Assembly: GCF_004143485.2 (NCBI RefSeq)
Contig: NZ_ML974131.1
Coordinates: 432,476 to 496,475 of the forward strand
Direction: 5' to 3'
Length of the DNA stretch: 64,000 bases
Source of the DNA: Halorussus amylolyticus
GTDB taxonomy: Archaea > Halobacteriota > Halobacteria > Halobacteriales > Haladaptataceae
This document shows positions 43,763-52,475 of the stretch, one piece after another. A model generated the notes under the pieces. That model was given only the letters and a program-made list of their open reading frames with translations, had not been told where the DNA came from and did not search any database. Positions within the stretch are counted from its first letter, which is position 1, and each line of letters begins with the position of its first letter. The position numbers and the translations under genes were made by a program.

Positions 43763-43783
43763 AAAAACTCCGGAGTCTCCGGA
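43761..43783 (-). terminator. Intrinsic-terminator-like hairpin with T7 tract
   Basis: On the minus strand TCCGGAG-A-CTCCGGA (43783-43769) is followed after one base by seven T (43767-43761). It lies 30 bases after the stop of the gene at 43813. Archaea commonly terminate at T-tracts; the hairpin is an added feature. Confidence 0.65.
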
Positions 43784-43812
43784 AACGAACCCCCCGCGGA
43801 GAATCGTCGGTT

Positions 43813-44805
43813 CTATCGGTCGTCCGAGGCGCTCGTCGCGTTCGATGCGGTCGTCGAGTCCGCGTCGGTCTCCGAGCGGGGCGTCGGCGTTCCGGGCGGG
43901 ATGGCGGCATCGACCCAGACCGGTCGCTCGACTTCCACGTCGCCGAGTTCGGTGAGTTCGAACTCGTAGCTGGCCCGCGTGGCCGGGTCGCCCTCGTAGG
44001 TCGCGGTGAGCGAGAGTTCGCGGACTCGGCCCTCGCGGTCCACGACGACCGTCGAATCTACTTCGGTGACGTTGGCGGCGGCGACGGCCTCGGTCGCGCG
44101 CAGGACCGCGACCTCCCGGCCGTCGCGGCGCTCGATTCCGTCGAGGTCGTACTCGCCCGCGGTCAGCGCGAGTTCGATGAGCCACGCGTTCGTCACCTGC
44201 GAGTCGATGTCGGCCCGCGGGAGGTGGCCCCACGTCTCGTCGGGGACCGAGAAGCCGTCGGCCGAGCGATTGTATCGCTGGACGCTCGTCTCGTCGTCGC
44301 CCCGGTCGTACCTGACGACGGTGGTGTTCTTGTCGGCCCAGAGTTCGGTGGCGACCGCGTCCGGACCGTCACCGAGGTCGCGCTCGCTCGTGGAGTTGAC
44401 GAGCAGCGGCGCGAGTCCCTCCTCGACCGCGCCGTGCTGGACGGTCAACTGACTCGCGGACCCGACCGTGACGTTCGCTCGGAACCGGAACGCGAACCCG
44501 GTGTCGTCGAGCGCGGCCCGGTGGGCGTCCACCAGCGCCTCGGGGTCCTCGACGCCCGACTCGTTTAGGCCCGGCGGGAGGTCGTCGGATGCGGTCGTGG
44601 TTCGGGACTCGGCCGTCGTCGCTCGAAGCTCTGTCGTCTCGGTCTCGGAAGCCGCGGTCTCCGGGGAGGCCGTCGCGGCGTTCGACGCCGACGCGTTGGG
44701 GGCCGTCGCACCGCCCGACGTCGTCACCGGTGCTGTCACACTGCCGGACCACCCCGCCACGAGCGCGACCGCGACGACGACGAGCGCTGCTCGTCGGACT
44801 CGCAT
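43813..44805 (-). CDS. Secreted haloarchaeal protein with degenerate lipobox
   Basis: 330 aa. A signal-like N-terminus MRVRRAALVVVAVALVAGWS is followed by Ala/Thr/Ser-rich spacer to about residue 75, then a soluble domain (EALVDAHRAALDDTGFAFRF, ATYEGDPATRASYEFELTEL) resembling haloarchaeal outer-surface DUF7537-like proteins. The lipobox position reads LVAGWSG, with Trp (TGG) where lipoproteins have Cys, so lipid anchoring is not expected. Ends in a Ser/Thr-rich tail. Confidence 0.7.
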   Translation of the reverse strand: MRVRRAALVVVAVALVAGWSGSVTAPVTTSGGATAPNASASNAATASPETAASETETTELRATTAESRTTTASDDLPPGLNESGVEDPEALVDAHRAALDDTGFAFRFRANVTVGSASQLTVQHGAVEEGLAPLLVNSTSERDLGDGPDAVATELWADKNTTVVRYDRGDDETSVQRYNRSADGFSVPDETWGHLPRADIDSQVTNAWLIELALTAGEYDLDGIERRDGREVAVLRATEAVAAANVTEVDSTVVVDREGRVRELSLTATYEGDPATRASYEFELTELGDVEVERPVWVDAAIPPGTPTPRSETDADSTTASNATSASDDR

Positions 44806-44909
44806 TCGTCAGAAATCCGAGCGCGCACATCATAAACCGCGGCGATTGTATCGAGTCGTTTACTCGCGTAGTCCGGGCTTTGGGTCTGGTAAGCCGAGCT
44901 TATTCGGTC

Positions 44910-47240
44910 TCACCGGACCGAGTCGAGGATGAGCTTCTGCTCGACGCGCTTGACCTCGTGCTGGACATCCCGGACCGCGTCGATGTTGGCCGAGATGGAC
45001 GAGACGCCCTCGTTGACGAGGTGCTGGACCATCCGGGGCTTCGACCCGGCCTGTCCGCAGATGGACGTGTCCACGTCGTGTTCGCGACACGTCCCGATGG
45101 TCTCGGAGATGAGCTGGAGGACGGCGGGGTGGAGTTCGTCGAACCGGTCGGCGACGTTCTCGTTGTTGCGGTCCACCGCGAGCGTGTACTGGGTGAGGTC
45201 GTTCGTGCCGAACGAGGCGAAGTCGATGCCCGCCTCCGCCATCGCCTCGATGCCGAGCGCCGAGGCGGGCGTCTCTATCATCACGCCCCACGTTCGCTTC
45301 TCGGGGTCGATGCCCGACTCGACCATGAGGTTTCGCGCCCGAATCACGTCCTCGGCGTCGTTCACCAGCGGGAACATGATTTCGACGTTGTCGTAGCCCA
45401 TCTCGTAGAGGCGTGCGAACGCTTCGAGTTCGTGGGCGAACACGTCGGGCCGGTCGAGACTCCGGCGGATGCCCCGGTAGCCGAGCATGGGGTTGTGCTC
45501 GTCGGGTTCGTCCTCGCCGCCCTGTAGCTGGCGGAATTCGTCGGTCGGGGCGTCGAGAGTTCGGACTCGAACGGGACGAGGGTAAAATTCGTCGGCGACC
45601 CCGCGCACGCCCTCCACGATTTCGTTGACGTAGGCGTCCTCGCCGTGGTCTTCGAGGTACTTCGCGGGCGTCTTGTTCGTCGAGAGAATCATGTGCTCCA
45701 TCCGGAGCAGGCCCACGCCGTCCGCGCCCGTGGCGGCCGCGCGCTCGGCGGCCTCCGGAATCGAGACGTTGACCTTCACCTCGGTCGCGGTCATCGGCTT
45801 GACCGGGGTCTTGGGCCGGGCGTCCTCGATGGGTTCGCGCTCGTCGCCGGTGTCGCGCTGGCCCTCGGTGACGGTGCCCTTATCGCCGTCGATGGTGATT
45901 CGCTGGTCGTCTTCGAGCGTCGCAGTGGCGTTTCCGCAGCCGACGACCGCGGGACAGCCGAGTTCACGCGAGACGATGGCGGCGTGGCTGGTCATGCCCC
46001 CCTCGTCGGTCACGATGCCCGCGGCGCGCTTCATCGCGGGCACCATGTCAGGCGTGGTCATCTCGGTCACGATGATGTCGCCCTCGCCCACCTTGTCGAG
46101 CTGGTCGAGCTTGCCGACGATGCTGACTCCGCCCGACGCGATGCCCGGACTCGCGCCCAGACCCGAGACGAGCAGCTCGCCCGTCTCGCCTCCGCCGTTC
46201 TCGGCTCCCGAGTCGCTCGCACTACTCCCAGTTTCGACCGCGCCGCTTCCGTCGGCGATTCCCTCCGCGTCGGGAGTGGCGTCGGCTATCTCGGAGTCGT
46301 CGATGGTGGTGATGGGTCGGGACTGGAGCATGAACACCTCACCCGCGACGATGGCCCACTCGACGTCTTGGGGCGTTCCGTAGTGGTCCTCGACCCGCTC
46401 GCCGAGTTCCACGAGGCGGGAGATGTCGGCCTCGTCCAGCACTTGGGCCTCGCGGTCTTCGTCGGGGACCGCGCGCTCGACCGTCTCGCCCGTCTCGTCG
46501 TCTTTCTCCATCATCGTCTTCTTGTCGGCGACGGTGACGTCTACGACTTCGCCGGTCTCGCGGTCCACGACGTAGTTGTCGGGCGACACCGACCCCGAGA
46601 CGACCGCCTCGCCGAGGCCCCACGCGGCTTCGATGATGAGCTTCTTCTCGCCGGTCGAGGGGTGGCTGGTGAACATCACGCCCGACTTCTCGGCGTCCAC
46701 CATGCGCTGGACGACCACCGCGATGTTCACTACCGAGTGGTCGAACCCCTTCTCTTGGCGGTAGTAGATGGCGCGTTGGGTGAACAGCGACGCCCAGCAC
46801 TCCTTGACTCGCTGCACGAGGTCCTCGCGGGTGACGTTGAGGAACGTCTCCTGTTGCCCGGCGAAACTCGCGTCGGGGAGGTCCTCGGCGGTCGCCGACG
46901 ACCGGACCGCGACGAACTCCTCGCCGTCTCCCAGTTCGTCGTAGGCGTCGAGCATCTCGGCGGCCATCCCCTCGGGGAACTCGGTTTCGAGGATGAGTTC
47001 CTCGGCGCGGGACTGGGCCTGTGCGAGCGCCGCCGAGTCGTCGGTGTCCACGTCCACAGCGTCGAACAGCTCTTCTTCGATGCCGGTCTCCTCGATGAAC
47101 CGACGGTAGGTGCCAGCAGCGACGACGAACCCCGACGGGACGGGCAGGCCCGCGCCGGTGAGTTCCCCCAGCGACGCGCCCTTCCCGCCGACCGATTCGA
47201 GGTCGTCCGCAGCGACTTCGTCCAGCCAGAGTACAGCCAT
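44910..47240 (-). CDS. ppsA: Phosphoenolpyruvate synthase
   Basis: 776 aa enzyme converting pyruvate, ATP and water to PEP, AMP and phosphate for gluconeogenesis. N-terminal ATP-grasp domain (VGGKGASLGELTGAGLPVPS), swivelling phosphohistidine GGMTSHAAIVSRELGCPAVV, and C-terminal PEP-binding barrel ending EHDVDTSICGQAGSKPRMVQ. ATG at 47240 chosen; seven residues upstream are not family-like. An acidic, Ser/Gly-rich linker (about residues 325-365) separates the first two domains. Confidence 0.97.
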   Translation of the reverse strand: MAVLWLDEVAADDLESVGGKGASLGELTGAGLPVPSGFVVAAGTYRRFIEETGIEEELFDAVDVDTDDSAALAQAQSRAEELILETEFPEGMAAEMLDAYDELGDGEEFVAVRSSATAEDLPDASFAGQQETFLNVTREDLVQRVKECWASLFTQRAIYYRQEKGFDHSVVNIAVVVQRMVDAEKSGVMFTSHPSTGEKKLIIEAAWGLGEAVVSGSVSPDNYVVDRETGEVVDVTVADKKTMMEKDDETGETVERAVPDEDREAQVLDEADISRLVELGERVEDHYGTPQDVEWAIVAGEVFMLQSRPITTIDDSEIADATPDAEGIADGSGAVETGSSASDSGAENGGGETGELLVSGLGASPGIASGGVSIVGKLDQLDKVGEGDIIVTEMTTPDMVPAMKRAAGIVTDEGGMTSHAAIVSRELGCPAVVGCGNATATLEDDQRITIDGDKGTVTEGQRDTGDEREPIEDARPKTPVKPMTATEVKVNVSIPEAAERAAATGADGVGLLRMEHMILSTNKTPAKYLEDHGEDAYVNEIVEGVRGVADEFYPRPVRVRTLDAPTDEFRQLQGGEDEPDEHNPMLGYRGIRRSLDRPDVFAHELEAFARLYEMGYDNVEIMFPLVNDAEDVIRARNLMVESGIDPEKRTWGVMIETPASALGIEAMAEAGIDFASFGTNDLTQYTLAVDRNNENVADRFDELHPAVLQLISETIGTCREHDVDTSICGQAGSKPRMVQHLVNEGVSSISANIDAVRDVQHEVKRVEQKLILDSVR

Positions 47241-47436
47241 TGTGTGCATGTGGTCGAACAAGAAGCCGAATAAAGAAGGTTCCGACCGGTGTGTCTCCGA
47301 AATTCTTACTCGAATCCGGATTCGATTTAACGCGTTCGACTCGGCGATTCCGGGTCGAATCCGGGCGTCGCGTTCGTGTAATACGCATTATATGAAAACA
47401 CGTGGGTTTTACCTTCCGGGGTTCGTGTCCACGCCC

Positions 47437-47865
47437 ATGAACGCGAGTCGTTCGATTCGGTGGGCGCTCTACTACGTCGCGCTCTCGGCGGTCGCCACCC
47501 TCGTCGGCGGTGGACTGGTCGTGGCGGGCGCGGCGCTCGGTCTCGGAACCGCGTACGAACAGTTGGCCGACGGCGCGGCGCTCGGGTCGGTCGTCGGCAC
47601 CGCCGCACCCGGTCTCGCGGTCGCCCTGCTCGGCGCGCTGGTGTGGGCGGTCGGGTCGGTCGCCGCCTTCCTGAAGGTGTTCACCGAGGCCGTGGACGAA
47701 CAGATGCGCGAACGCTTCGACAGCGAGAAGGTCAAGAGCGAGATTCTAAGCGTGCTCGACGACCGCCTCTCGGACGTGGAACACGACGCCGAGGAGACTC
47801 GCCGGAAGGTCTCGGAACTCAAGCGCGAGGAAGTCGCCAACGACTTCGAATTCGGCGGCGAGTAG
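47437..47865 (+). CDS. Two-helix membrane protein with C-terminal coiled coil
   Basis: 142 aa. Two hydrophobic helices (about residues 12-33 and 48-74), then a charged segment EAVDEQMRERFDSEKVKSEI...EHDAEETRRKVSELKREEV that should form a coiled coil. ATG 47437 is preferred to ATG 47392 because the TATA-like CATTATATG (47386-47394) overlaps the latter. It is divergent from ppsA. Function unknown; the helix pair plus coiled coil suggests a membrane-attached structural or regulatory role. Confidence 0.65.
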   Translation: MNASRSIRWALYYVALSAVATLVGGGLVVAGAALGLGTAYEQLADGAALGSVVGTAAPGLAVALLGALVWAVGSVAAFLKVFTEAVDEQMRERFDSEKVKSEILSVLDDRLSDVEHDAEETRRKVSELKREEVANDFEFGGE

Positions 47866-47906
47866 GTTCGAGCGGCGAAGCGGTCGCGAGTAATCGGGGC
47901 GGCAAA

Positions 47907-47937
47907 GCGGCGGCGACCGCGTCGCGGTCGCCGCCGC
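47907..47937. repeat. Perfect 15-bp GC inverted repeat
   Basis: GCGGCGGCGACCGCG (47907-47921), T, then its exact reverse complement (47923-47937). It lies 42 bases after the stop of the coiled-coil membrane protein gene and 51 bases before the UspA ATG, with no T-tract. Probable 3' hairpin of the first gene or protein-binding site. Confidence 0.6.
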
Positions 47938-47987
47938 CCTGCGAAGCCGTCCCATACGTTTAATTATCGGGGCGTAAACGTGTTCGT

Positions 47988-48437
47988 ATGGCTCTGGAGA
48001 CGATACTGCTCGCGGTCGGGCCGGGAGACGCCGACCGCATCGAGAACCTCGCACAGGCCGTCGTGGACGTGGCGAAACCCACGGGCGCGACCGTCGTGGT
48101 GGCCCACGTGTTCACCCGCGACGAGTTCGACGACGTAATTGACCGCCTCGACTACGACCCCGAGGGCGAAATCAGCGCCGACGAGGTGGCCGCGCGCCAC
48201 GCCACCGTCCGGGAACTCACCGACCACTTCGTGGACGCGGGCGTCACCTATCAGGTCCGGGGTGCGGTCGGCGCTCACGGCGAGACTATCGTGGACCTCG
48301 CCAACGAGGTCGGCGCGGACCGCGTGGTCGTGGGCGGTCGCACGCGCTCGCCCACCGGCAAGGCGGTGTTCGGTTCGACCGCCCAAGAGGTAATGTTGTC
48401 GTCGCCGTGCCCGGTCACGTTCGTCCGGTCGGACTGA
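47988..48437 (+). CDS. Universal stress protein (UspA family)
   Basis: 149 aa single-domain UspA fold. N-terminal strand ALETILLAVGPGDADRIENL, then GATVVVAHVF; the nucleotide-binding motif is VVGGRTRSPTGKAVFGSTAQEVMLSSPCPV, matching G-2x-G-9x-G(S/T) of ATP-binding members. Cytosolic. Its TGA stop is the first part of the E-family element (48435-48546). Confidence 0.93.
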   Translation: MALETILLAVGPGDADRIENLAQAVVDVAKPTGATVVVAHVFTRDEFDDVIDRLDYDPEGEISADEVAARHATVRELTDHFVDAGVTYQVRGAVGAHGETIVDLANEVGADRVVVGGRTRSPTGKAVFGSTAQEVMLSSPCPVTFVRSD

Positions 48438-48546
48438 TAGTGATTGCTGTGATTATTTTCAGTATCCTCCAGAAATTTCGGGGTACCGAGGCGCGACCCC
48501 GTCGATCTGTGACTGCCTCCCGGTACAGAGTCACAGCAATCACTAT
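48435..48546 (+). repeat. Stop-codon-anchored stem element, copy E3
   Basis: Begins with the UspA stop: TGATAG, with arm ATAGTGATTGCTGTGA (48437-48452) pairing perfectly with TCACAGCAATCACTAT (48531-48546), 16 bp. Just inside the left arm is TTATTTTCAG; 78 nt lie between the arms. E1 (53937-54047) and E2 (59055-59166) have the same layout and TATTTTC block but unrelated arm sequences. The remaining 112 bases to the ROK gene hold nothing evident. Confidence 0.7.
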
Positions 48547-48658
48547 GAGTTTCGGTCGTTTTCTCGCCGACGGGGGCGTCTCGTGGCACGCGTCTGCCTA
48601 CTCGCGCCCGAGTAAATGATTGTAGTTAAGTGCGCCCCCGCCGTCTTTTCCGGCCTGA

Positions 48659-49633
48659 ATGGCGTACTACGCGGGCGTTGACCTCGGCGCGACGAACGTC
48701 AGGGCGGCAGTCGCCGACGAAGACGGGGCGATAGTGAGCGTCCACCGGGCGGACACGCCCAACGGACCGACCGGCATCGCGGTCACGGAGGCCGTGCTGG
48801 ACTGCGTGCGCTCGGCGTGCGAGGCCGCGGGCGTCCCGCCGTCGGAGATTCGCGCGGCGGGCATCGGTAGTATCGGTCCGCTCGACCTCGCTGACGGCGC
48901 GATAGACGGTCCGGCGAACCTCCCGGACACCATCGAGCGCATCCCGTTGACCGGACCGGTCGGCCAACTCATCGACTCCGACCGGGTGTACCTCCACAAC
49001 GACACCGTGGCGGGCGTCATCGGCGAGCGATTCTACAGCGACCGTAACCCCGACGACATGGTGTATCTCACCATCTCGTCGGGCATCGGCGCGGGCGTGT
49101 GCGTCGATGGCGACGTCCTCGCGGGGTGGGACGGCAACGCGGGCGAAATCGGCCACATGGTCGTTGACCCGCGCGGTCGCCGGACCTGCGGATGCGGCCG
49201 CGACGGCCACTGGGAGGCGTACTGCTCGGGCAACAACATCCCGAGGTACGCCCAACTCCTCGCCGAGGACGACCCCGGAATCGACACCGCGCTCCCGCTC
49301 GACGACCCCGACTTCTCGGCGGTGGACGTGTTCGAGTACGCGGGCGCGGACGACTTCGCCGACCACGTGGTCGAGCAGGTCGCCCACTGGAACGCGCTCG
49401 GCGTGACGAACATCATCCAGGCCTACGCGCCCCTCGTCGTCTACGTCGGCGGCGCGGTGGCGCTCAACAACGAGAGCCTCGTCGTGGACCCGATTCGCGA
49501 GCGCCTCGACGAACTCGTGTTCAACAACGTCCCCGACGTGCAGTTGACCACGCTCGGCGACGACGTGGTGCTGAAGGGGGCTATCGCGAGCGCGCTGACC
49601 GGTGGGACCGGCGACAGAACGCGAGTCGCCTGA
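48659..49633 (+). CDS. ROK family sugar kinase, glucokinase-like
   Basis: 324 aa ROK protein. Phosphate-1 motif GVDLGATNVRAAVAD at the start; catalytic Asp region VYLHNDTVAGVIGE; GIGAGVCVDGDVLAGWDGNA; and the ROK zinc motif HMVVDPRGRRTCGCGRDGHWE. No DNA-binding domain, so it is a kinase, probably glucokinase or another hexose kinase, of the cytosol. It is encoded after the E3 element. Confidence 0.93.
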   Translation: MAYYAGVDLGATNVRAAVADEDGAIVSVHRADTPNGPTGIAVTEAVLDCVRSACEAAGVPPSEIRAAGIGSIGPLDLADGAIDGPANLPDTIERIPLTGPVGQLIDSDRVYLHNDTVAGVIGERFYSDRNPDDMVYLTISSGIGAGVCVDGDVLAGWDGNAGEIGHMVVDPRGRRTCGCGRDGHWEAYCSGNNIPRYAQLLAEDDPGIDTALPLDDPDFSAVDVFEYAGADDFADHVVEQVAHWNALGVTNIIQAYAPLVVYVGGAVALNNESLVVDPIRERLDELVFNNVPDVQLTTLGDDVVLKGAIASALTGGTGDRTRVA

Positions 49634-49713
49634 CCGGGTCTCGGTGTTCGCGGACTCGTATCTCCCCGCTTCGCGCCCTCCCTTTTATTTCTCTCCGGAC
49701 CGTCACTCCGACC

Positions 49714-51138
49714 ATGCGACGGCGCGAATTTCTTGGGGGTGCTGTCGGGGTGGCCGCTCTCTCGACTGTCGGAATTGCCGCGGGCCATGAGGGTCCGTAT
49801 CGACCGCTCGGGAGCGTCTCGATTCCGAAGGCCGCGGAGGCCGTCCCCGACGAGGCGGGCGAGTTCGCCTACGTCGCCGCGATGGACGGCTTCGCCGTGG
49901 TGGATATCATGGTGCCGAGCGACCCCGTAATCGTAGCCGAGGAGCGCGACCTGTTCGCCGACCGGGAGACCGGCCCGCTCCGTCAGATTCAGGACGTGAA
50001 GGTCGAGGGCGACACGCTGCTCGTCGCCGGTCCCGCCGACCCCAAAATCGGCGAGGTGCTTCAGGGCGTGGTGGTCTACGACGTGTCCGACCCCGAGAAC
50101 CCCGAGCAGGTCGGCTTCTTCGAGACCGACTACCCGATTCACAACTGCCACCTCAGGGACGAGGTGGCCTACCTGACCGGAAACAACGGCGAGGACAACC
50201 CCCTCGTGACCGTGGACGTGTCCGACGACGACCCCGAGGAAATCGGCCGGTGGTCGATGCTCGACCGCGACGAAGCGTGGGGCGAGGTCGAATCGAACCT
50301 CCGCCAGATTCACGACGTGTGGGTCGGCGACGGCCGAGCGTATCTGGCCCACTGGGACGCCGGGACGTGGATTCTCGACGTGAGCGACCCCGCGAATCCG
50401 GAGTACGTCGCGCAGGTCGGCGGTCGTCCCCGCGACGAACTCGCCGAGATTTCCGAAGAGGACGCCCGCGAGCACGTCCTCCGCCCGCCGGGCAACGACC
50501 ACTACTCGATGCCCAACGAGGACGGAACCCTGCTCGGCATCAACAAGGAGTCGTGGGAAGCCGACGGCGAGGGTGGCCCCGGCGGGGTAGAACTCTGGGA
50601 CATCTCCGACGTCGAGGACCCCGAGCGACTCTCGGCTATCGAGGCCCCGCCCTCGCCCGACCCGACCATCAGCGGAACGTGGACCACCTCGCACAACTTC
50701 GATATCGTCGGCGACCGACTGTTCTCCTCGTGGTATCAGGGCGGCGTGAAGATTCACGACATCTCCGACCCCGCGAACCCCGAGGAGCTAATCTGGTGGC
50801 GCATGCCCGACGAGGCGGCGTTCTGGACCGCGAAGCTCGCCACCGACCGCTTCTTCGTCGCCAGCAGCACGGGGCGACTGGAGGGAAGCGAGGGCGCGCT
50901 CTACACCTTCGAGAACGCGGCCAACCACGAATCGCAGAAGAACCCTCCATCGCTGACGACCACTGCGAACCAAACGGCGGGTGACGCCGAGACGACTCAG
51001 ACCACGACCGAGGAGGCCGCGCTCGCGGACGACACCGCGACCGCCGAGGAGTCGTCCGGGAGCGTCCCGGGATTCGGGATTCCGGCCGCGCTGGCGGCGT
51101 TACTCGGCGTCGGTGCGTGGCGTCGGCTTCGGGAGTGA
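49714..51138 (+). CDS. LVIVD-repeat secreted protein with Tat signal and PGF-CTERM anchor
   Basis: 474 aa. Tat signal MRRREFLGGAVGVAALST, then a beta-propeller of LVIVD-type repeats (VVVYDVSDPENPEQVGFF, TWILDVSDPANPEYVAQV, VELWDISDVEDPERLSAI, VKIHDISDPANPEELIWW). A Thr/Glu-rich stalk leads to SVPGFGIPAALAALLGVGAW and RRLRE, the PGF-CTERM signal processed by archaeosortase A and lipid-anchored. So it is a cell-surface propeller; ligand unknown. Confidence 0.9.
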   Translation: MRRREFLGGAVGVAALSTVGIAAGHEGPYRPLGSVSIPKAAEAVPDEAGEFAYVAAMDGFAVVDIMVPSDPVIVAEERDLFADRETGPLRQIQDVKVEGDTLLVAGPADPKIGEVLQGVVVYDVSDPENPEQVGFFETDYPIHNCHLRDEVAYLTGNNGEDNPLVTVDVSDDDPEEIGRWSMLDRDEAWGEVESNLRQIHDVWVGDGRAYLAHWDAGTWILDVSDPANPEYVAQVGGRPRDELAEISEEDAREHVLRPPGNDHYSMPNEDGTLLGINKESWEADGEGGPGGVELWDISDVEDPERLSAIEAPPSPDPTISGTWTTSHNFDIVGDRLFSSWYQGGVKIHDISDPANPEELIWWRMPDEAAFWTAKLATDRFFVASSTGRLEGSEGALYTFENAANHESQKNPPSLTTTANQTAGDAETTQTTTEEAALADDTATAEESSGSVPGFGIPAALAALLGVGAWRRLRE

Positions 51139-51224
51139 ACGTGGCGAGACAGTCGCTGTTTTAGAATCCGGGTCGGAGACGTATCAGTCTGACAGATATC
51201 GGCTGTTCGGCCACCGAACCCGGC

Positions 51225-51340
51225 GCGCGCTGGCGCGGGTCGTGGTTTGACCCGCGCCCAAAGCGTGCGAGGGATGAGTAGCACAGCGAACGAAGTGAGC
51301 GAGCAACGCAGTCGGTTGGGGAGGTGTGTGGCACTCATCT
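51225..51340. repeat. Hairpin repeat element, copy D
   Basis: Nested hairpin 51225-51268: stem GGCGCGGGTC/GACCCGCGCC, loop GTGGTTT, outer GCGCGCT/AGCGTGC. It is followed by GAGGGATGA and a tail containing CGGTTGGGGAGGTGTGTGG. It aligns throughout with copy C at 16196, whose stem differs by two matched base-pair changes. The rest of the gap 51139-51504 (to the NifU-like gene) holds no gene that I can support. Confidence 0.7.
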
Positions 51341-51504
51341 GTGGAATGATAGCAGGAAGCTCTGTAAAACCCTAATTTGGCCGGGTATCTGTACCGAAAA
51401 TTCAGTACAGAAACCCCACGCCGTAGCCGCCAAACCTCGGGTCTCACCACGCGCCCGGAAATAAACCCAAAGTCCTACCACCCCTCCGACCCCTACTCAC
51501 ACCC

Positions 51505-51867
51505 ATGACCGAGGACGACGACTCGCTGAAGGCCAAGGTCGAGCGGTGGCTCGCTGGCCAGATGCCCATCATCAGCATGCACGGGGGCGAGAGCGCGGTC
51601 CAGAAGGCCGACCCCGAATCCGGCGAGGTCGTCGTGGAACTCGGGGGCGCGTGTTCGGGGTGTGCTATCAGCCCGCGCACCGCACAGAACATCAAACTCG
51701 ACCTCGTGAAGGACTTCGACGAGGTCGACGACGTGACAGTTCGGGTCGCCGACGACGGGATGGGCGACTGGGACATCGACCAACCTGAGAGCGTGATGGG
51801 AATCGACCGGAACGAGGGCGGACGCGGGGGTCGCGGGGAAGGGTCGCCGAACTCGGATTTCTTCTGA
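51505..51867 (+). CDS. NifU-like Fe-S scaffold domain protein
   Basis: 120 aa. The NifU C-terminal domain signature [20 protein letters not shown] gives the CxxC that binds a labile Fe-S cluster for transfer to other proteins. The N-terminal half is short and helical ([16 protein letters not shown]). The Gly-rich acidic tail [17 protein letters not shown] is unstructured. No other suf/isc gene is adjacent. Confidence 0.88.
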   Translation: MTEDDDSLKAKVERWLAGQMPIISMHGGESAVQKADPESGEVVVELGGACSGCAISPRTAQNIKLDLVKDFDEVDDVTVRVADDGMGDWDIDQPESVMGIDRNEGGRGGRGEGSPNSDFF

Positions 51868-51924
51868 GATTCGGAGCCGATTCCGTAGAAAATACTTTCA
51901 CGCGGACGGACACACCTCCGTTCG

Positions 51925-52455
51925 ATGGGGCAGACGACACCGACCGAATCGTTCGACCCGCTCGTTGAGAGCGTCGAATCCGCAAGTGTCCCCAAGGGAC
52001 AAGTGTCTCTCGACCTTTTTCAGGGACCGGACGAGGAACTACGAGATCTCGCAGAGGAAGTATCGAAAGCGAGAAACGAGTACTATCACAGCAACGCCGA
52101 AGAGATAGCAGAGCGCATCGGCGTTAGCGCTGAGGAAGTTCGAGAACGACCGGACGCGTTCTCCCGCGAGATACTCCACGAATTTTATAAGAAGCACTAT
52201 TCGACCGTCGAGCAAGAACCCGCGTTTCCGCCATCACGGAAGGAAACCGACGAGGAGTCAGGAAACTCCACAGAGCAAATCATCCAGAATTGGGGTTACA
52301 TCCAGTGTGTCGCTTTCTCTCTCAACACCGCCCTGTTCATGGTGGACGATTACCTGGAGCGCCAGGAGTTAGACCAGACCGTTGGAGAAGTCAAAAAACG
52401 ATACTGGGTGTTGGTACTCGCGGTCACGATACTCAGACTACTAGATGCCGTATAA
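51925..52455 (+). CDS. Hypothetical protein with C-terminal hydrophobic segment
   Basis: 176 aa. The N-terminal two thirds is charged and helical (LDLFQGPDEELRDLAEEVSK, RNEYYHSNAEEIAERIGVSA), with an HTH-like look but no firm match. A final segment KRYWVLVLAVTILRLLDAV could be a membrane anchor or buried helix. GC is lower than in the neighbours, hinting at transfer. Convergent with FAU-1, 20 bases away. Confidence 0.55.
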   Translation: MGQTTPTESFDPLVESVESASVPKGQVSLDLFQGPDEELRDLAEEVSKARNEYYHSNAEEIAERIGVSAEEVRERPDAFSREILHEFYKKHYSTVEQEPAFPPSRKETDEESGNSTEQIIQNWGYIQCVAFSLNTALFMVDDYLERQELDQTVGEVKKRYWVLVLAVTILRLLDAV

Positions 52456-52475
52456 CGACGTAATATTTGGCGAAT

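Noticed and set aside
45645..47273. 542-aa plus-strand frame opposite ppsA
   Set aside because: Shadow of PEP synthase; Val/His/Arg-rich composition and no family.
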